A stretch of DNA of 64,000 nt from Selenomonadales bacterium (GTDB taxonomy: Bacteria > Bacillota > Negativicutes > Sporomusales > UBA7701): assembly GCA_029975165.1 (NCBI GenBank), contig JARKPR010000012.1:62001-126000 (forward strand), read 5' to 3'. A program made the position numbers and the translations under genes. The notes under the pieces are model-generated. The model saw only the letters and a list, made by a program, of their open reading frames with translations, was not told the origin of the DNA and searched no databases. This document shows positions 49,193-58,433 of this stretch, one piece after another. Within the stretch, counting starts at the first letter, position 1, and every line of letters begins with the position of its first letter.

Positions 49193-52100
49193 ATGGCCAA
49201 GTTTTTTATCAACCGCCCGATCTTCGCGATGGTCGTTGCGATAATAATCACCCTCGCAGGAGGCATCGCCGCCTTTCAGTTGCCGGTTGCCCAATACCCG
49301 CAGATTACGCCGCCCCAAGTAAATGTTGGTACTACATATACCGGCGCTAACGCCGATGTTGTGGAGAAATCGGTGGCGCAGGTCATCGAGCAGCAGGTCA
49401 ACGGCGTGGCCGGCATGGTGGCCATGTCTTCCACCAGCGCCGACACCGGTCGATACACCATGAACGTAAAATTCGAACTGGGCGAAAACCCGGATATGGT
49501 CACCATGTACACCCAGAACCGGGTGGTGCAGGCCAACGCCGGCCTGCCGCAGGACGTACAGACCAACGGCGTCATAACTCGAAAGGTTTCGCCGGATACG
49601 GCCTTTTACTTCAGCCTCATCTCGCCCAGCGGCGAATACGACAGAGTCTTTCTCAAGAACTACGGCAGCATCAACATCATCGACGATATCCGCCGCGTCA
49701 AAGGGGTGGGCGACGTCGGCGAATATGGCTCCGACTTCGGCATGCGCATCTGGCTGAAACCGGACAAGTTGGCCCAGATGAAGATTACCGCCGCCGATGT
49801 CGCCGCCGCTATTAAGGATCAGAACGTTCAGGCACCGGCCGGCACTATCGGTCAGTTGCCGTCGGTGCCGGGACAGGAGCACCAATTTACGGCCACGGTT
49901 CAAGGGCGCCTAGTAACAGAAGAGGACTTCAGACAAATTATATTGCGGTCGCAGGCCGACGGCTCGGCGATCCGGCTGGGCGACGTAGCAACCGTTGAAC
50001 TGGGCGCCAAGGACCAAAACTTCATAAGCTCATATAACGGCAAAGGCTCGGTAGTGTTTGCCGTGCAACTGACGACCGAAGCCAACGCATTAGAAACGGT
50101 TGCCGGGGTGAGGCAGGTAATCGAGGACGCCGCCAAGCGTTTCCCGCCCGGGATGGCATACAGTGTACTGACCGACAACACCAAGTACATCCGCGAGTCG
50201 CTGCAAAAAGTGTTCCGGACTTTCATCGAAGCCCTTGTTCTGGTAATTATCATTGTCTACCTATTCCTGCAAAGCTGGCGTGCCACGATGATTCCTATAT
50301 TGGCAGTGCCAGTCTCGCTGGTAGGAACGTTCGGCGCTTTTGTGGTTCTGGGGTTCACAATCAATACTCTGACCTTGTTCGCCATGGTTCTGGCCATCGG
50401 CCTGGTCGTCGACGATGCGATCATCGTGGTGGAGGCGACGGAACACCACATGCGGCACTCGGGGCTTAGCCCGAAAGAGGCGACAATCCGTGCGATGGAG
50501 GAAGTATCCGGCCCGGTGGTTGCCATCGCTTTCGTACTGGCCTCCGTTTTTATCCCGGTCGCTTTTTTCGGGGGCACTACCGGGGTGCTGTATAAACAGT
50601 TCGCCCTCACCATCGCCGTGTCGATGCTCTTGTCGGCCGTTATCGCCCTGTCGTTGACGCCGGCGTTATGCAGCAAACTGCTGCAGCCTCATGCGAAAAC
50701 TCGTACGGGTATTGCCGGGAGGTTTTTCGACTGGTTCAACGATTGGTTTGAGCGTACGACGGAGCGGTATTCCGTCGGTGTCAGGCAGGCTATCCGCCGG
50801 GCAGGTTTATCGCTGATAAGTCTGGCTGTGATCGGGATTCTTTGTATCTGGCTGCTGCGCGTTATTCCCTCGACTTTCGTTCCCAGCGAGGATCAGGGTT
50901 TTATCCTGTCGGTCGTCAGTTTGCCGGAAGCAGCGAATATGAACCGCACCCACGCGGTTACCAAGCAAGTCGGTGAGATTATTCGCGCCCTGCCTGGCGT
51001 GGAAAACACCATGGAGGTGGTCGGCTACGACGCGCTGTCAAGCGGTCAAAAACCGAACGGGGCTATGGTTGGTGCCGGCATGAAGCCGTGGTCGGAACGG
51101 ACTTCGCAGGAAACGCAGGTGGACGCGGTAATCAAGCAAGCGATGCAACAATTAAAGGACATCCCTGAGGCGACCATCTTATCTTTCAGGCCGCCTTCCC
51201 TACCGGGAATCGGGGCGGTCGGCGGATTAACCATGATGATCCAGGACCGGGGTGGAGCTACGACCGCGGAAATGAACGCAATATCCGCGCAGTTTGTCGC
51301 CGCCGCCCGCCAGCGGCCGGAAATTGGCATGATTCAGTCGAGTTTCCAGTCGAATACGCCAGGCTACCGCTATGATGTCGACCGCGCCAAGGCGAAAGCG
51401 ATGGGGGTTCCGCTGCAGGATATCTTCACGACGCTGCAAACTTTTTTCGGTGGCGTGCAGGTCAACGACTTCAATCGCTTCGGCCGTACTTACAAGGTTA
51501 TGCTGCAGGCCGAGCCGGAATTCCGCGCCGATGCGGATGCGACCCGCTTTTTCTATGTAAGGAATTCTAGCGGCGACATGGTGCCGCTCAACACGTTAAC
51601 TAAGGCGGAAAAAATCAGCGGACAATCGCTGATAAAACGCTTCAACGGCTACCCGGCAATGCAGATCAACGCCAACACGGCGCAGGGGTATAGCTCGGGG
51701 CAGGCGATGAAGGCGCTGGAAGAAGTGGCCGCGGCCACGCTGCCCAATACCTTCACTTACGAATGGGCGGATATGAGCCGTGAAGAAAAGCTGTCCGGCG
51801 GACGTACGCCAATTATCTTCCTCTTCGGTCTGCTCTTCGTGTTCCTCTGCCTGGCCGCCCTCTATGAAAGCTGGAATATCCCGTTCGCCGTCCTGCTGTC
51901 GGTTCCCACGGGCATCCTCGGCGCTTTGCTTTTTCAACATTTCCACGGCCTGGAAAATAGCGTGTACATGCAAATCGGTTTGGTCATGCTGATTGGTCTT
52001 ACGGCCAAAAACGCGATCTTGATTGTGGAATGGGCCAAGGTCAGGACCGACAAGGGTATGGAACCGGTAGAAGCCGCGATTGAGGCGGCCAAGCTCAGAC

Positions 52101-52324
52101 TGCGGCCGATTCTCATGACATCGTTCGCCTTTATTCTGGGCTGCATACCGCTGGCGGCATCGACCGGAGCCGGCGCGGCTGCCCGGCAGGCACTCGGCAC
52201 AACTGTTGTCGGCGGCATGCTGACGGCTACTGTTTTGGGAATCTTTCTTGTGCCCGTCCTATTTGTTGTTATCGAATACGGAGTGGCAAAGTTCAAATCT
52301 TTTAAAATCGGCCGTTCCAGATAG
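49193..52324 (+). CDS. AcrB/MexB-type multidrug RND pump
   Basis: A 1043-residue HAE1-family pump with twelve membrane helices. The N-terminus MAKFFINRPIFAMVVAI is typical. The proton-relay Asp pair in TM4 is GLVVDDAIIVVE. The second half includes GLTAKNAILIVE with the relay Lys. It exports hydrophobic drugs or similar compounds by proton antiport. No outer-membrane channel gene follows, so it probably borrows a TolC-type protein, perhaps the one at 40641. ATG follows AAGGGGG. The gene pair is under the TetR regulator upstream. Confidence 0.92.
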   Translation: MAKFFINRPIFAMVVAIIITLAGGIAAFQLPVAQYPQITPPQVNVGTTYTGANADVVEKSVAQVIEQQVNGVAGMVAMSSTSADTGRYTMNVKFELGENPDMVTMYTQNRVVQANAGLPQDVQTNGVITRKVSPDTAFYFSLISPSGEYDRVFLKNYGSINIIDDIRRVKGVGDVGEYGSDFGMRIWLKPDKLAQMKITAADVAAAIKDQNVQAPAGTIGQLPSVPGQEHQFTATVQGRLVTEEDFRQIILRSQADGSAIRLGDVATVELGAKDQNFISSYNGKGSVVFAVQLTTEANALETVAGVRQVIEDAAKRFPPGMAYSVLTDNTKYIRESLQKVFRTFIEALVLVIIIVYLFLQSWRATMIPILAVPVSLVGTFGAFVVLGFTINTLTLFAMVLAIGLVVDDAIIVVEATEHHMRHSGLSPKEATIRAMEEVSGPVVAIAFVLASVFIPVAFFGGTTGVLYKQFALTIAVSMLLSAVIALSLTPALCSKLLQPHAKTRTGIAGRFFDWFNDWFERTTERYSVGVRQAIRRAGLSLISLAVIGILCIWLLRVIPSTFVPSEDQGFILSVVSLPEAANMNRTHAVTKQVGEIIRALPGVENTMEVVGYDALSSGQKPNGAMVGAGMKPWSERTSQETQVDAVIKQAMQQLKDIPEATILSFRPPSLPGIGAVGGLTMMIQDRGGATTAEMNAISAQFVAAARQRPEIGMIQSSFQSNTPGYRYDVDRAKAKAMGVPLQDIFTTLQTFFGGVQVNDFNRFGRTYKVMLQAEPEFRADADATRFFYVRNSSGDMVPLNTLTKAEKISGQSLIKRFNGYPAMQINANTAQGYSSGQAMKALEEVAAATLPNTFTYEWADMSREEKLSGGRTPIIFLFGLLFVFLCLAALYESWNIPFAVLLSVPTGILGALLFQHFHGLENSVYMQIGLVMLIGLTAKNAILIVEWAKVRTDKGMEPVEAAIEAAKLRLRPILMTSFAFILGCIPLAASTGAGAAARQALGTTVVGGMLTATVLGIFLVPVLFVVIEYGVAKFKSFKIGRSR

Positions 52325-52416
52325 TATCGCTGACCATCTGCTTTTTCTGGTATAAAAGGCTCATTTATCCGGCGACAGACGGCGTGGCTGTACTGGCGAA
52401 GGGAGATTAGGCTGAA

Positions 52417-53856
52417 ATGGGTATAAGATCGGTGTTGTTTCTCGCAACAGAGGCGTTCCCTTTTGTTAAGACCGGGGGCTTGGGCGAAGTGGTCGGCTCT
52501 TTGCCGCGCGAACTGGCCCGTCGGGGTGTTGACGTAAGAGTGATCCTTCCGAAGTTCGGCGCTATCCCGAACTACTGGCGGGAACAGATGGCACCCCTGA
52601 GAAGTTTCGATGTCCGCCTGGGGTGGCGCCGGCAGTATTGCGGCCTCGAAACGGTGATCCATGAGGACGTGCCGTTCTATTTCATCGATAACGAATATTA
52701 TTTCAAACGGCCCGGCCTTTACGGCTGGGCGGACGACGCTGAACGGTTCGCCTACTTTGGCCGGGCGGTTTTGGACGCCTTGCCATATCTTGATTTTACG
52801 CCCCAGATACTTCACTGCCACGATTGGCATACAGCCATCGTGCCGCTGCTCCTGAAGGCCGACCACAGTATCCGGCCAAGGTATGCCAATCTGCGGACGG
52901 TTTTGACCATCCATAACGCCGAGTACCAGGGAATCTTCGATCCGTCAGTAGTAAACGACCTTTTTGATTCGACGGGCGAGTACTGCGCCGGCGGCCGTCG
53001 GGAATTTGACGATGCCGCCAACTATCTGAAAGCGGGGATAGTGTTCGCCGACCTACTGACAACGGTAAGCGGTACCTATGCCTGGGAGATCACCACCCCC
53101 GAGGGCGGACGGGGCCTGGACGGATGGCTGAGGAAAAGGCAAGCGGACTTGTGCGGCATCGTCAACGGAATCGACTATGACATTTATGACCCCGCAAAGG
53201 ACGGGCTTATATACGCCAATTATTCCTGGCGGGCGCCTAAAGGCAAGCAGGAAAACAAGGCCAGGCTGCAGGAATGCCTCGGGTTGCCGGTCAGAGCCGA
53301 CGTGCCGCTTATCGGGATGGTAACGCGCCTGGTCCCGGCCAAGGGGTTCGGCCTGGTGGTAGAGGCGCTGGCGGAATTGCTGGCCATGGACGTGCAACTG
53401 GTTATCATGGGCGAAGGCGACGAGAAGTACGCCGGCATGCTCAGGGTAGCCGCCGACGGTAATCCGGGCGCATTGTCGGTGCACACGCATTTCGACGAAG
53501 CGGTCGCCCACAGGATCTACGCAGGCAGCGACCTTTACCTGCAACCGTCGCTGTCCGAGCCGTGCGGCACAAGCCAGCTCGTGGCCATGCGTTACGGCAG
53601 CGTGCCCGTGGTACGTGAGACGGGCGGGCTCAAGGACACCGTCGTTTCCTATAACGAGTACAGCGGCGAAGGGAACGGCTTCAGCTTTCGCGGCGCGAAT
53701 GCGCAGGATATGCTTTATACGGTCGACCGGGCTATTTCGTTTTACCGTGACAAAAAAATATGGCGGAAAATTGTCCGGGCGGCGATGAGGACCGATCATA
53801 GCTGGCGCAGACCGGCGGACGATTATATAGCGATATACCGGAAGCTGTGCGGGTAA
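52417..53856 (+). CDS. glgA: Glycogen synthase (ADP-glucose type)
   Basis: A 479-residue GT5 enzyme. The N-terminal KTGGLGEVVGSLP carries the ADP-glucose-binding KxGGL motif; HCHDWHTA and the C-terminal SLSEPCGTSQL with RETGGLKDTV are also typical, including the catalytic Glu of the E-x7-E region. It extends alpha-1,4-glucan chains from ADP-glucose. ATG at 52417 follows GAAGGGAG. glgP follows 84 bases later, so synthesis and breakdown are encoded together; glgB, glgC and glgD are not in the window. Confidence 0.93.
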   Translation: MGIRSVLFLATEAFPFVKTGGLGEVVGSLPRELARRGVDVRVILPKFGAIPNYWREQMAPLRSFDVRLGWRRQYCGLETVIHEDVPFYFIDNEYYFKRPGLYGWADDAERFAYFGRAVLDALPYLDFTPQILHCHDWHTAIVPLLLKADHSIRPRYANLRTVLTIHNAEYQGIFDPSVVNDLFDSTGEYCAGGRREFDDAANYLKAGIVFADLLTTVSGTYAWEITTPEGGRGLDGWLRKRQADLCGIVNGIDYDIYDPAKDGLIYANYSWRAPKGKQENKARLQECLGLPVRADVPLIGMVTRLVPAKGFGLVVEALAELLAMDVQLVIMGEGDEKYAGMLRVAADGNPGALSVHTHFDEAVAHRIYAGSDLYLQPSLSEPCGTSQLVAMRYGSVPVVRETGGLKDTVVSYNEYSGEGNGFSFRGANAQDMLYTVDRAISFYRDKKIWRKIVRAAMRTDHSWRRPADDYIAIYRKLCG

Positions 53857-53940
53857 AGCCTGAAGGGTAAAGGGGCAATGGCCAGGAGAGGCTTCCGGGA
53901 CGCAGACCGTCCGGGATGCTGCAGCAAGGAGGAGCAATTC

Positions 53941-56328
53941 ATGAAAGAGGTTGCGCAATTTAAGACGGCTTTCATAAACCGGCTGATGACGTTGAGCGGC
54001 AAAGACTTAGAAGAAGCGTCGGCTTATGACAAGTACGCAGCCGTCGCAAGCCTTGTGCGGGATGTGATCGGCCAGCGCTGGGTGAACACAACCCGCCGCT
54101 ACGATGCCAACGACGAGAAACAGGTCTACTATTTTTCCGCCGAATTCCTGCTGGGCCGCCTGCTGGATAGCAACCTGCGGAGTCTCGGGGTGCGGGATGT
54201 GTGGGCGGAAGCGCTTAAGGAGATGGGTATTGACTACGGCGAACTTGCCGGCCAGGAGCGCGACGCCGGGCTCGGCAACGGCGGCTTGGGCCGCCTGGCC
54301 GCCTGTTTCCTCGACTCGATGGCGGCTATCGGCCTGCCCGGCCACGGGTGCGGGATACGTTACACATACGGCTTGTTCGAACAGCGGATTGTGAACGGCG
54401 AACAGGTCGAACAGCCTGATGTATGGCTGAAAGATCTCAATATCTGGGAGTACCGCAAGGCCGACAAGGCGGTGACCGTCCGCTTCGGCGAACCCTTGGG
54501 GGCCGTGAAGGCCGTGCCGTACGATATTCCTGTCATCGGTTTCGGCAATGGCACGGTTAATACCCTCCGTCTATGGAGTGCCGAGCTGCGGGACGGAATA
54601 GCGGTAAATTACTCCAGCCTCGGCCCGGACGATTATCGCCGACTGCTGGAGTATAAAAACCAGGTGGAAGCCATCTCGCAGATTCTTTACCCTGACGACC
54701 GCTACGAAAGCGGCCGCCTGCTGCGATTGGTCCAGGAATACTTCCTGGTGTCGGCCGGAGTCCAGAGCATCGTACGCCATATGAAGCGCAAGCATGGAAC
54801 GGTCGGCGATCTGGACAAGCGCGCGGCCATCCATATCAACGACACCCATCCGGCGCTGGCGATTCCGGAACTGATGCGAATTTTGATGGACGGTGAGGGA
54901 TTAAGCTGGGACGAAGCCTGGCGGCTTACAATCGCGACCATTTCCTATACCAACCATACCATTATGCCGGAGGCGCTGGAAAAGTGGCCGGAGGATAAAT
55001 TCCGCAACCTTCTGCCGCGTATTTACGAGATCGTCCGGGAAATCAACGAGCGTTTTTGCCGCCAGCTATGGGACAGATATCCCGGCGACTGGGACCGTAT
55101 CGCCGCCATGGCGGTGACCGCCTACGGGCAGGTACATATGGCTAACCTGGCAGTCGCCGGCAGCCACAGCGTCAACGGAGTGTCTAAACTCCACAGCGGA
55201 ATACTGCGGGACGACCTGCTAAAGCTTTTCTACGCACATACGCCCGAGAAGTTCAACAACAAGACCAACGGCGTTGCCCATCGCCGCTGGCTTCTGGCGG
55301 CCAACCCGGAACTGGCCGCGCTCGTCACCGACACGATCGGCCCGGCATGGGTCCAACGACCGGGGGAATTGGAACGGCTGCTGCCGTTCGCGGCGGACGG
55401 CGCCTTCCGGCAGAGGCTTGCCGGCGTGAGGCGGGAGCGTAAACTGGCCCTGGCCAAGTTTGTTGGCGATAAGTACGGTTTAAGCCTTGACCCGGAATCG
55501 ATATTCGACGTTCAGGTGAAACGGATACACGCCTATAAACGCCAGCTATTGAACGTTCTGCGAATCATGGACCTCTATTGGCGCCTGAAGGACAATCCCG
55601 GGCTTGGTGTCCGGCCCCGTACCTTCATCTTCGCCGGCAAGGCCGCCCCCGGCTATTATCTGGCGAAAAAAGTTATCAAACTGATCAACACCCTGGCCGC
55701 CTCGATCAACTACGACAAAACGGTCAACGACAGACTGAAGGTGCTGTTCGTCGAGAACTATAACGTCTCGCTGGCGGAACTGATCATTCCCGCCGCCGAT
55801 ATCAGCGAACAGATCTCCACCGCCGGCAAGGAAGCGTCCGGAACCGGCAACATGAAATTCATGATGAACGGCGCCCTAACCGTCGGCACGCTCGACGGCG
55901 CCAACGTCGAGATTCGCGAGGCGGTGGGCGAGGACAATATCATTATTTTCGGCCTGCAGGCGGATGAGGTCGCTGGTTGCCGCGCTACGGGCCGGGGAAA
56001 TCCGCTGCTGATCTACAACAGCGATGAACAGGTCAGGAGGTGCGTGAACTGGCTGGCGGACGGGAGCTTATCCGCTATCCGCGACGAGTTCAAACCGCTT
56101 TTCGATTACCTGGTCTATGACGGCCAATACTGCGAACTAGCCGATTTTGCCGCCTATATCGGCGCCCAGGCGAAAGCCGATGAACTGTTGGCCGACGAGG
56201 TGACCCACTGGCAATCGGCAGCCATCAACATCGCCCGTTCAGGCACTTTCGCCAGCGACGAAACTGTCAGGGCTTATGCCGACGATATTTGGGGCGTGCG
56301 GCCATCTCCGGAAGCCCATGCTAGGTGA
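53941..56328 (+). CDS. glgP: Glycogen/maltodextrin phosphorylase
   Basis: A 795-residue GT35 phosphorylase. GLGNGGLGRLAACFLDS at about residue 110, NDTHPALAIPELMRIL, and the PLP lysine in ISTAGKEASGTGNMKFMMNGALTVGTLDGAN near residue 640 are visible. It cleaves alpha-1,4-glucan with phosphate to release glucose-1-phosphate. ATG at 53941 is chosen because the family N-terminus begins there and GGAGGAG lies upstream; ATG at 53878 in frame would add 21 unrelated residues. Likely in one transcript with glgA. Confidence 0.94.
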   Translation: MKEVAQFKTAFINRLMTLSGKDLEEASAYDKYAAVASLVRDVIGQRWVNTTRRYDANDEKQVYYFSAEFLLGRLLDSNLRSLGVRDVWAEALKEMGIDYGELAGQERDAGLGNGGLGRLAACFLDSMAAIGLPGHGCGIRYTYGLFEQRIVNGEQVEQPDVWLKDLNIWEYRKADKAVTVRFGEPLGAVKAVPYDIPVIGFGNGTVNTLRLWSAELRDGIAVNYSSLGPDDYRRLLEYKNQVEAISQILYPDDRYESGRLLRLVQEYFLVSAGVQSIVRHMKRKHGTVGDLDKRAAIHINDTHPALAIPELMRILMDGEGLSWDEAWRLTIATISYTNHTIMPEALEKWPEDKFRNLLPRIYEIVREINERFCRQLWDRYPGDWDRIAAMAVTAYGQVHMANLAVAGSHSVNGVSKLHSGILRDDLLKLFYAHTPEKFNNKTNGVAHRRWLLAANPELAALVTDTIGPAWVQRPGELERLLPFAADGAFRQRLAGVRRERKLALAKFVGDKYGLSLDPESIFDVQVKRIHAYKRQLLNVLRIMDLYWRLKDNPGLGVRPRTFIFAGKAAPGYYLAKKVIKLINTLAASINYDKTVNDRLKVLFVENYNVSLAELIIPAADISEQISTAGKEASGTGNMKFMMNGALTVGTLDGANVEIREAVGEDNIIIFGLQADEVAGCRATGRGNPLLIYNSDEQVRRCVNWLADGSLSAIRDEFKPLFDYLVYDGQYCELADFAAYIGAQAKADELLADEVTHWQSAAINIARSGTFASDETVRAYADDIWGVRPSPEAHAR

Positions 56329-56428
56329 CATTAAGCTCATAGCGGATAGTGTTCATGTGGAAGAGCAAGAATAGAGCGCTGGCGTTTCACGGATCTGCCG
56401 ACCGAAGTCTGGTGGGTGAGGTGATTTC

Positions 56429-56698
56429 ATGAAAGTAACAGCAGGATTGGTGCGGGAGATCGACGCCACGGGCAGGCTGGTTCTGCCGAGCGAGATGCGC
56501 CACTTGTGCAATATAAAGCCAGGCGATATCATCGAATTTCTTATCGACGGCGACAAACTGATTCTTAGCAAAAAGGAATATGGCTGCCTGTTCTGCGGCG
56601 GCAGCGCCGGCCTGACTATGTTCAGGGGCAGGCACGTGTGCCAAGGGTGTCTAGCCATCGCCGCCGCCGAAGTGAAGGGAAGAACCAAGGGAGGATGA
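56429..56698 (+). CDS. AbrB-type regulator with C-terminal zinc ribbon
   Basis: An 89-residue protein. Residues 1-50 form an AbrB swapped-hairpin DNA-binding domain (GLVREIDATGRLVLPSEM, GDIIEFLIDGDKLIL). A small zinc ribbon follows with CLFC (53 and 56) and CQGC (71 and 74). AbrB proteins regulate stationary phase and sporulation genes in Firmicutes. The zinc ribbon may mediate dimer contacts or sensing. ATG at 56429 follows GGGTGAGGTG. It is followed four bases later by a small unknown gene. Confidence 0.8.
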   Translation: MKVTAGLVREIDATGRLVLPSEMRHLCNIKPGDIIEFLIDGDKLILSKKEYGCLFCGGSAGLTMFRGRHVCQGCLAIAAAEVKGRTKGG

Positions 56699-56702
56699 TA
56701 AC

Positions 56703-56957
56703 GTGCTGTTTCAGTTGGGTGGACATGAATTTTCTATCCTTAGGGAAGAGGTGGAACGGCGGGTAGCTGATTTACAGCCTGTCGAAAATTTTAGGAAGGG
56801 TTTTTATGTCGAAATCGGCGGCGAGCTTTTCGCCGCCAGACAGGTTGTCGCCGCGGCGACGGACCAGGCCATGGATGAGTTGACAACCTTGGATGCCTGC
56901 AAGGTTTTGAGGTTACTCGGTTTCGAGGTTATTTTCAGGCGTAAAAACGCCGGTTGA
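56703..56957 (+). CDS. Small protein of unknown function
   Basis: An 84-residue protein with a mixed alpha/beta look: REEVERRVADLQPVENF, then GFYVEIGGELFAARQVV and VLRLLGFEVIFRRK. No family recognised. GTG at 56703 has GGGAGG upstream and starts four bases after the AbrB-type gene; the lipase gene follows after 10 bases. It is probably a real member of this small operon. Confidence 0.55.
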   Translation: MLFQLGGHEFSILREEVERRVADLQPVENFRKGFYVEIGGELFAARQVVAAATDQAMDELTTLDACKVLRLLGFEVIFRRKNAG

Positions 56958-56967
56958 GAGGATTTGT

Positions 56968-58314
56968 ATGAATAGCAAATGGGTTGTCTTCTGGGTCTGT
57001 GTAATTATGGCATTATCGATTCCGGTTCCCGGGCGGGCAGGCGTTCGGGAGGACTACGAACAGGCCTATAAGATATATATTGCCGCCGGGGCTTGTGTCG
57101 CGGCTTACAGCGATAGGTACGGCCAACTGGCCAACAAATACCTCGAACGGGACGGCTGGCGTATTGAAAGGATCGCGGAGGCGGGAGACATCGTCGATGC
57201 CCGTTTTATGCTTGCCGAAAAACGGTTGAGCCCCGGGAGGACGATGTATATCCTGGCATTCGTCGGCACGGAGACAGGCAAGGATATGAAAGCTAACTTC
57301 AAGGTGGAAAAAGTCCATTTTGCCGGCAGCACGCTGGAGGAGTTCGCCGCCGCGGCGGCTGAACAGGGTGTTTCGTCGTCGGAACCCAAAGTCCATCGGG
57401 GGTTCCACGAATTTGTCCAGGCCGGTCTTGCCGCTGTGACAAAGGGCGCCGACGGCGATGCAGGCGGCATTGTGGAGATGCTGCTCAAGCATAGGGACAG
57501 GAAAATCTATATCGTCGGCCATAGCCGCGGAGGGGCGGCAGCTATCATCGCCGGTGCGAGGCTGATCAGCATGGGCGTGAAGCCGGAACAGGTCGAGATC
57601 ATCACCTTCGGCGCTCCTGCCGTCGGTAACGCGGCGTTCGCGGTCCGCTACGAACCTGTTTTAAACCTGACCAGGGTGGTAGTTTCCGGTGATCAGGTAA
57701 CCGGAGTGCTGCAAACGTTCGTCAGCGACTATAAGCAGTTTGGGCGGGAGGTTCTGTGGGATATGGCCACCGGGGCCGAAAACCCCCACGATATGACCGG
57801 CTATGCTGACACGGCCATAAAACAGTATTACGATAGGCGCGAGCAGGCCCGAAAGGCGGGTTTTGTCCAATTGATGACTTCCAGGACGGGGACAGGGGCG
57901 GGCAACGGAGCGGTGTACGTCGCCCCGCTGAAGAACAGCCTGCCGGAGTACCTGACCAGGGATTTCTGGTATATTCAGCAGGCTTTATATGACGAATACC
58001 GCCAGATACTGCCGGAATTCGTTTTCGCCCAAGAATCCGCCTCCGGCAATTTGTTGAGAAAAGCGGCCGCCGCCGGTTGCAGATGGGTTGTGGTTCCCGA
58101 GGTCAGCGGCTATCGTCTTAAAGAGGAAAGGAACGCGTACTGCATAGCGCTGCTGCAAGTCGTGTACGACGTGGCGAGCGGGGAGATAGTCAAGGCGGCC
58201 GGTTTTTCGACCGGCACGTTTACTCTCACGCCGCTGGAGGCATTCATCCATATCAGCAAAGGAATGACATACGACTGGCTGATGCAGAGGTCCTCTGCGC
58301 TCCAACAACATTGA
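56968..58314 (+). CDS. Secreted lipase-like protein (class 3 lipase fold)
   Basis: A 448-residue protein with a signal peptide (hydrophobic 5-20, cleavage likely after GRA near 24). A class 3 lipase core follows: LAFVGTETGKD near the oxyanion hole, KVHRGFHEFV, the nucleophile S186 in VGHSRGGA, and FGAPAVGN; the catalytic Asp and His are probably in VSGDQVTG and PHDMTG. About 150 further residues form an unknown C-terminal part. It probably acts in the periplasm on lipids or esters. ATG at 56968 follows GAGAGGA. Its stop lies in the left copy of a direct repeat. Confidence 0.75.
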   Translation: MNSKWVVFWVCVIMALSIPVPGRAGVREDYEQAYKIYIAAGACVAAYSDRYGQLANKYLERDGWRIERIAEAGDIVDARFMLAEKRLSPGRTMYILAFVGTETGKDMKANFKVEKVHFAGSTLEEFAAAAAEQGVSSSEPKVHRGFHEFVQAGLAAVTKGADGDAGGIVEMLLKHRDRKIYIVGHSRGGAAAIIAGARLISMGVKPEQVEIITFGAPAVGNAAFAVRYEPVLNLTRVVVSGDQVTGVLQTFVSDYKQFGREVLWDMATGAENPHDMTGYADTAIKQYYDRREQARKAGFVQLMTSRTGTGAGNGAVYVAPLKNSLPEYLTRDFWYIQQALYDEYRQILPEFVFAQESASGNLLRKAAAAGCRWVVVPEVSGYRLKEERNAYCIALLQVVYDVASGEIVKAAGFSTGTFTLTPLEAFIHISKGMTYDWLMQRSSALQQH

Positions 58315-58359
58315 GAGGAATAACCCCTTTGGGCAACGGCATCGACTATCCGGAACATA
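58303..58359 (+). repeat. Left copy of the marR gene-start repeat
   Basis: This segment repeats 60524-60583 imperfectly: CAACAACATTGAG, then TTGGGCAACGGCATCGA and GGAACATA, in the same order and spacing within one or two indels. The right copy is the start of the marR gene. The left copy is followed by a short dead frame (GNGIDYPEHRALLSK) to a TAG near 58425. The AT-rich gene at 58434 lies between the copies. Confidence 0.65.
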
Positions 58360-58433
58360 GGGCTTTATTGTCGAAGCGTCGCTTATGGTTGACCGAGAGA
58401 ATAAATCTTGTGGCATATCTTTAGGCACAGGTG

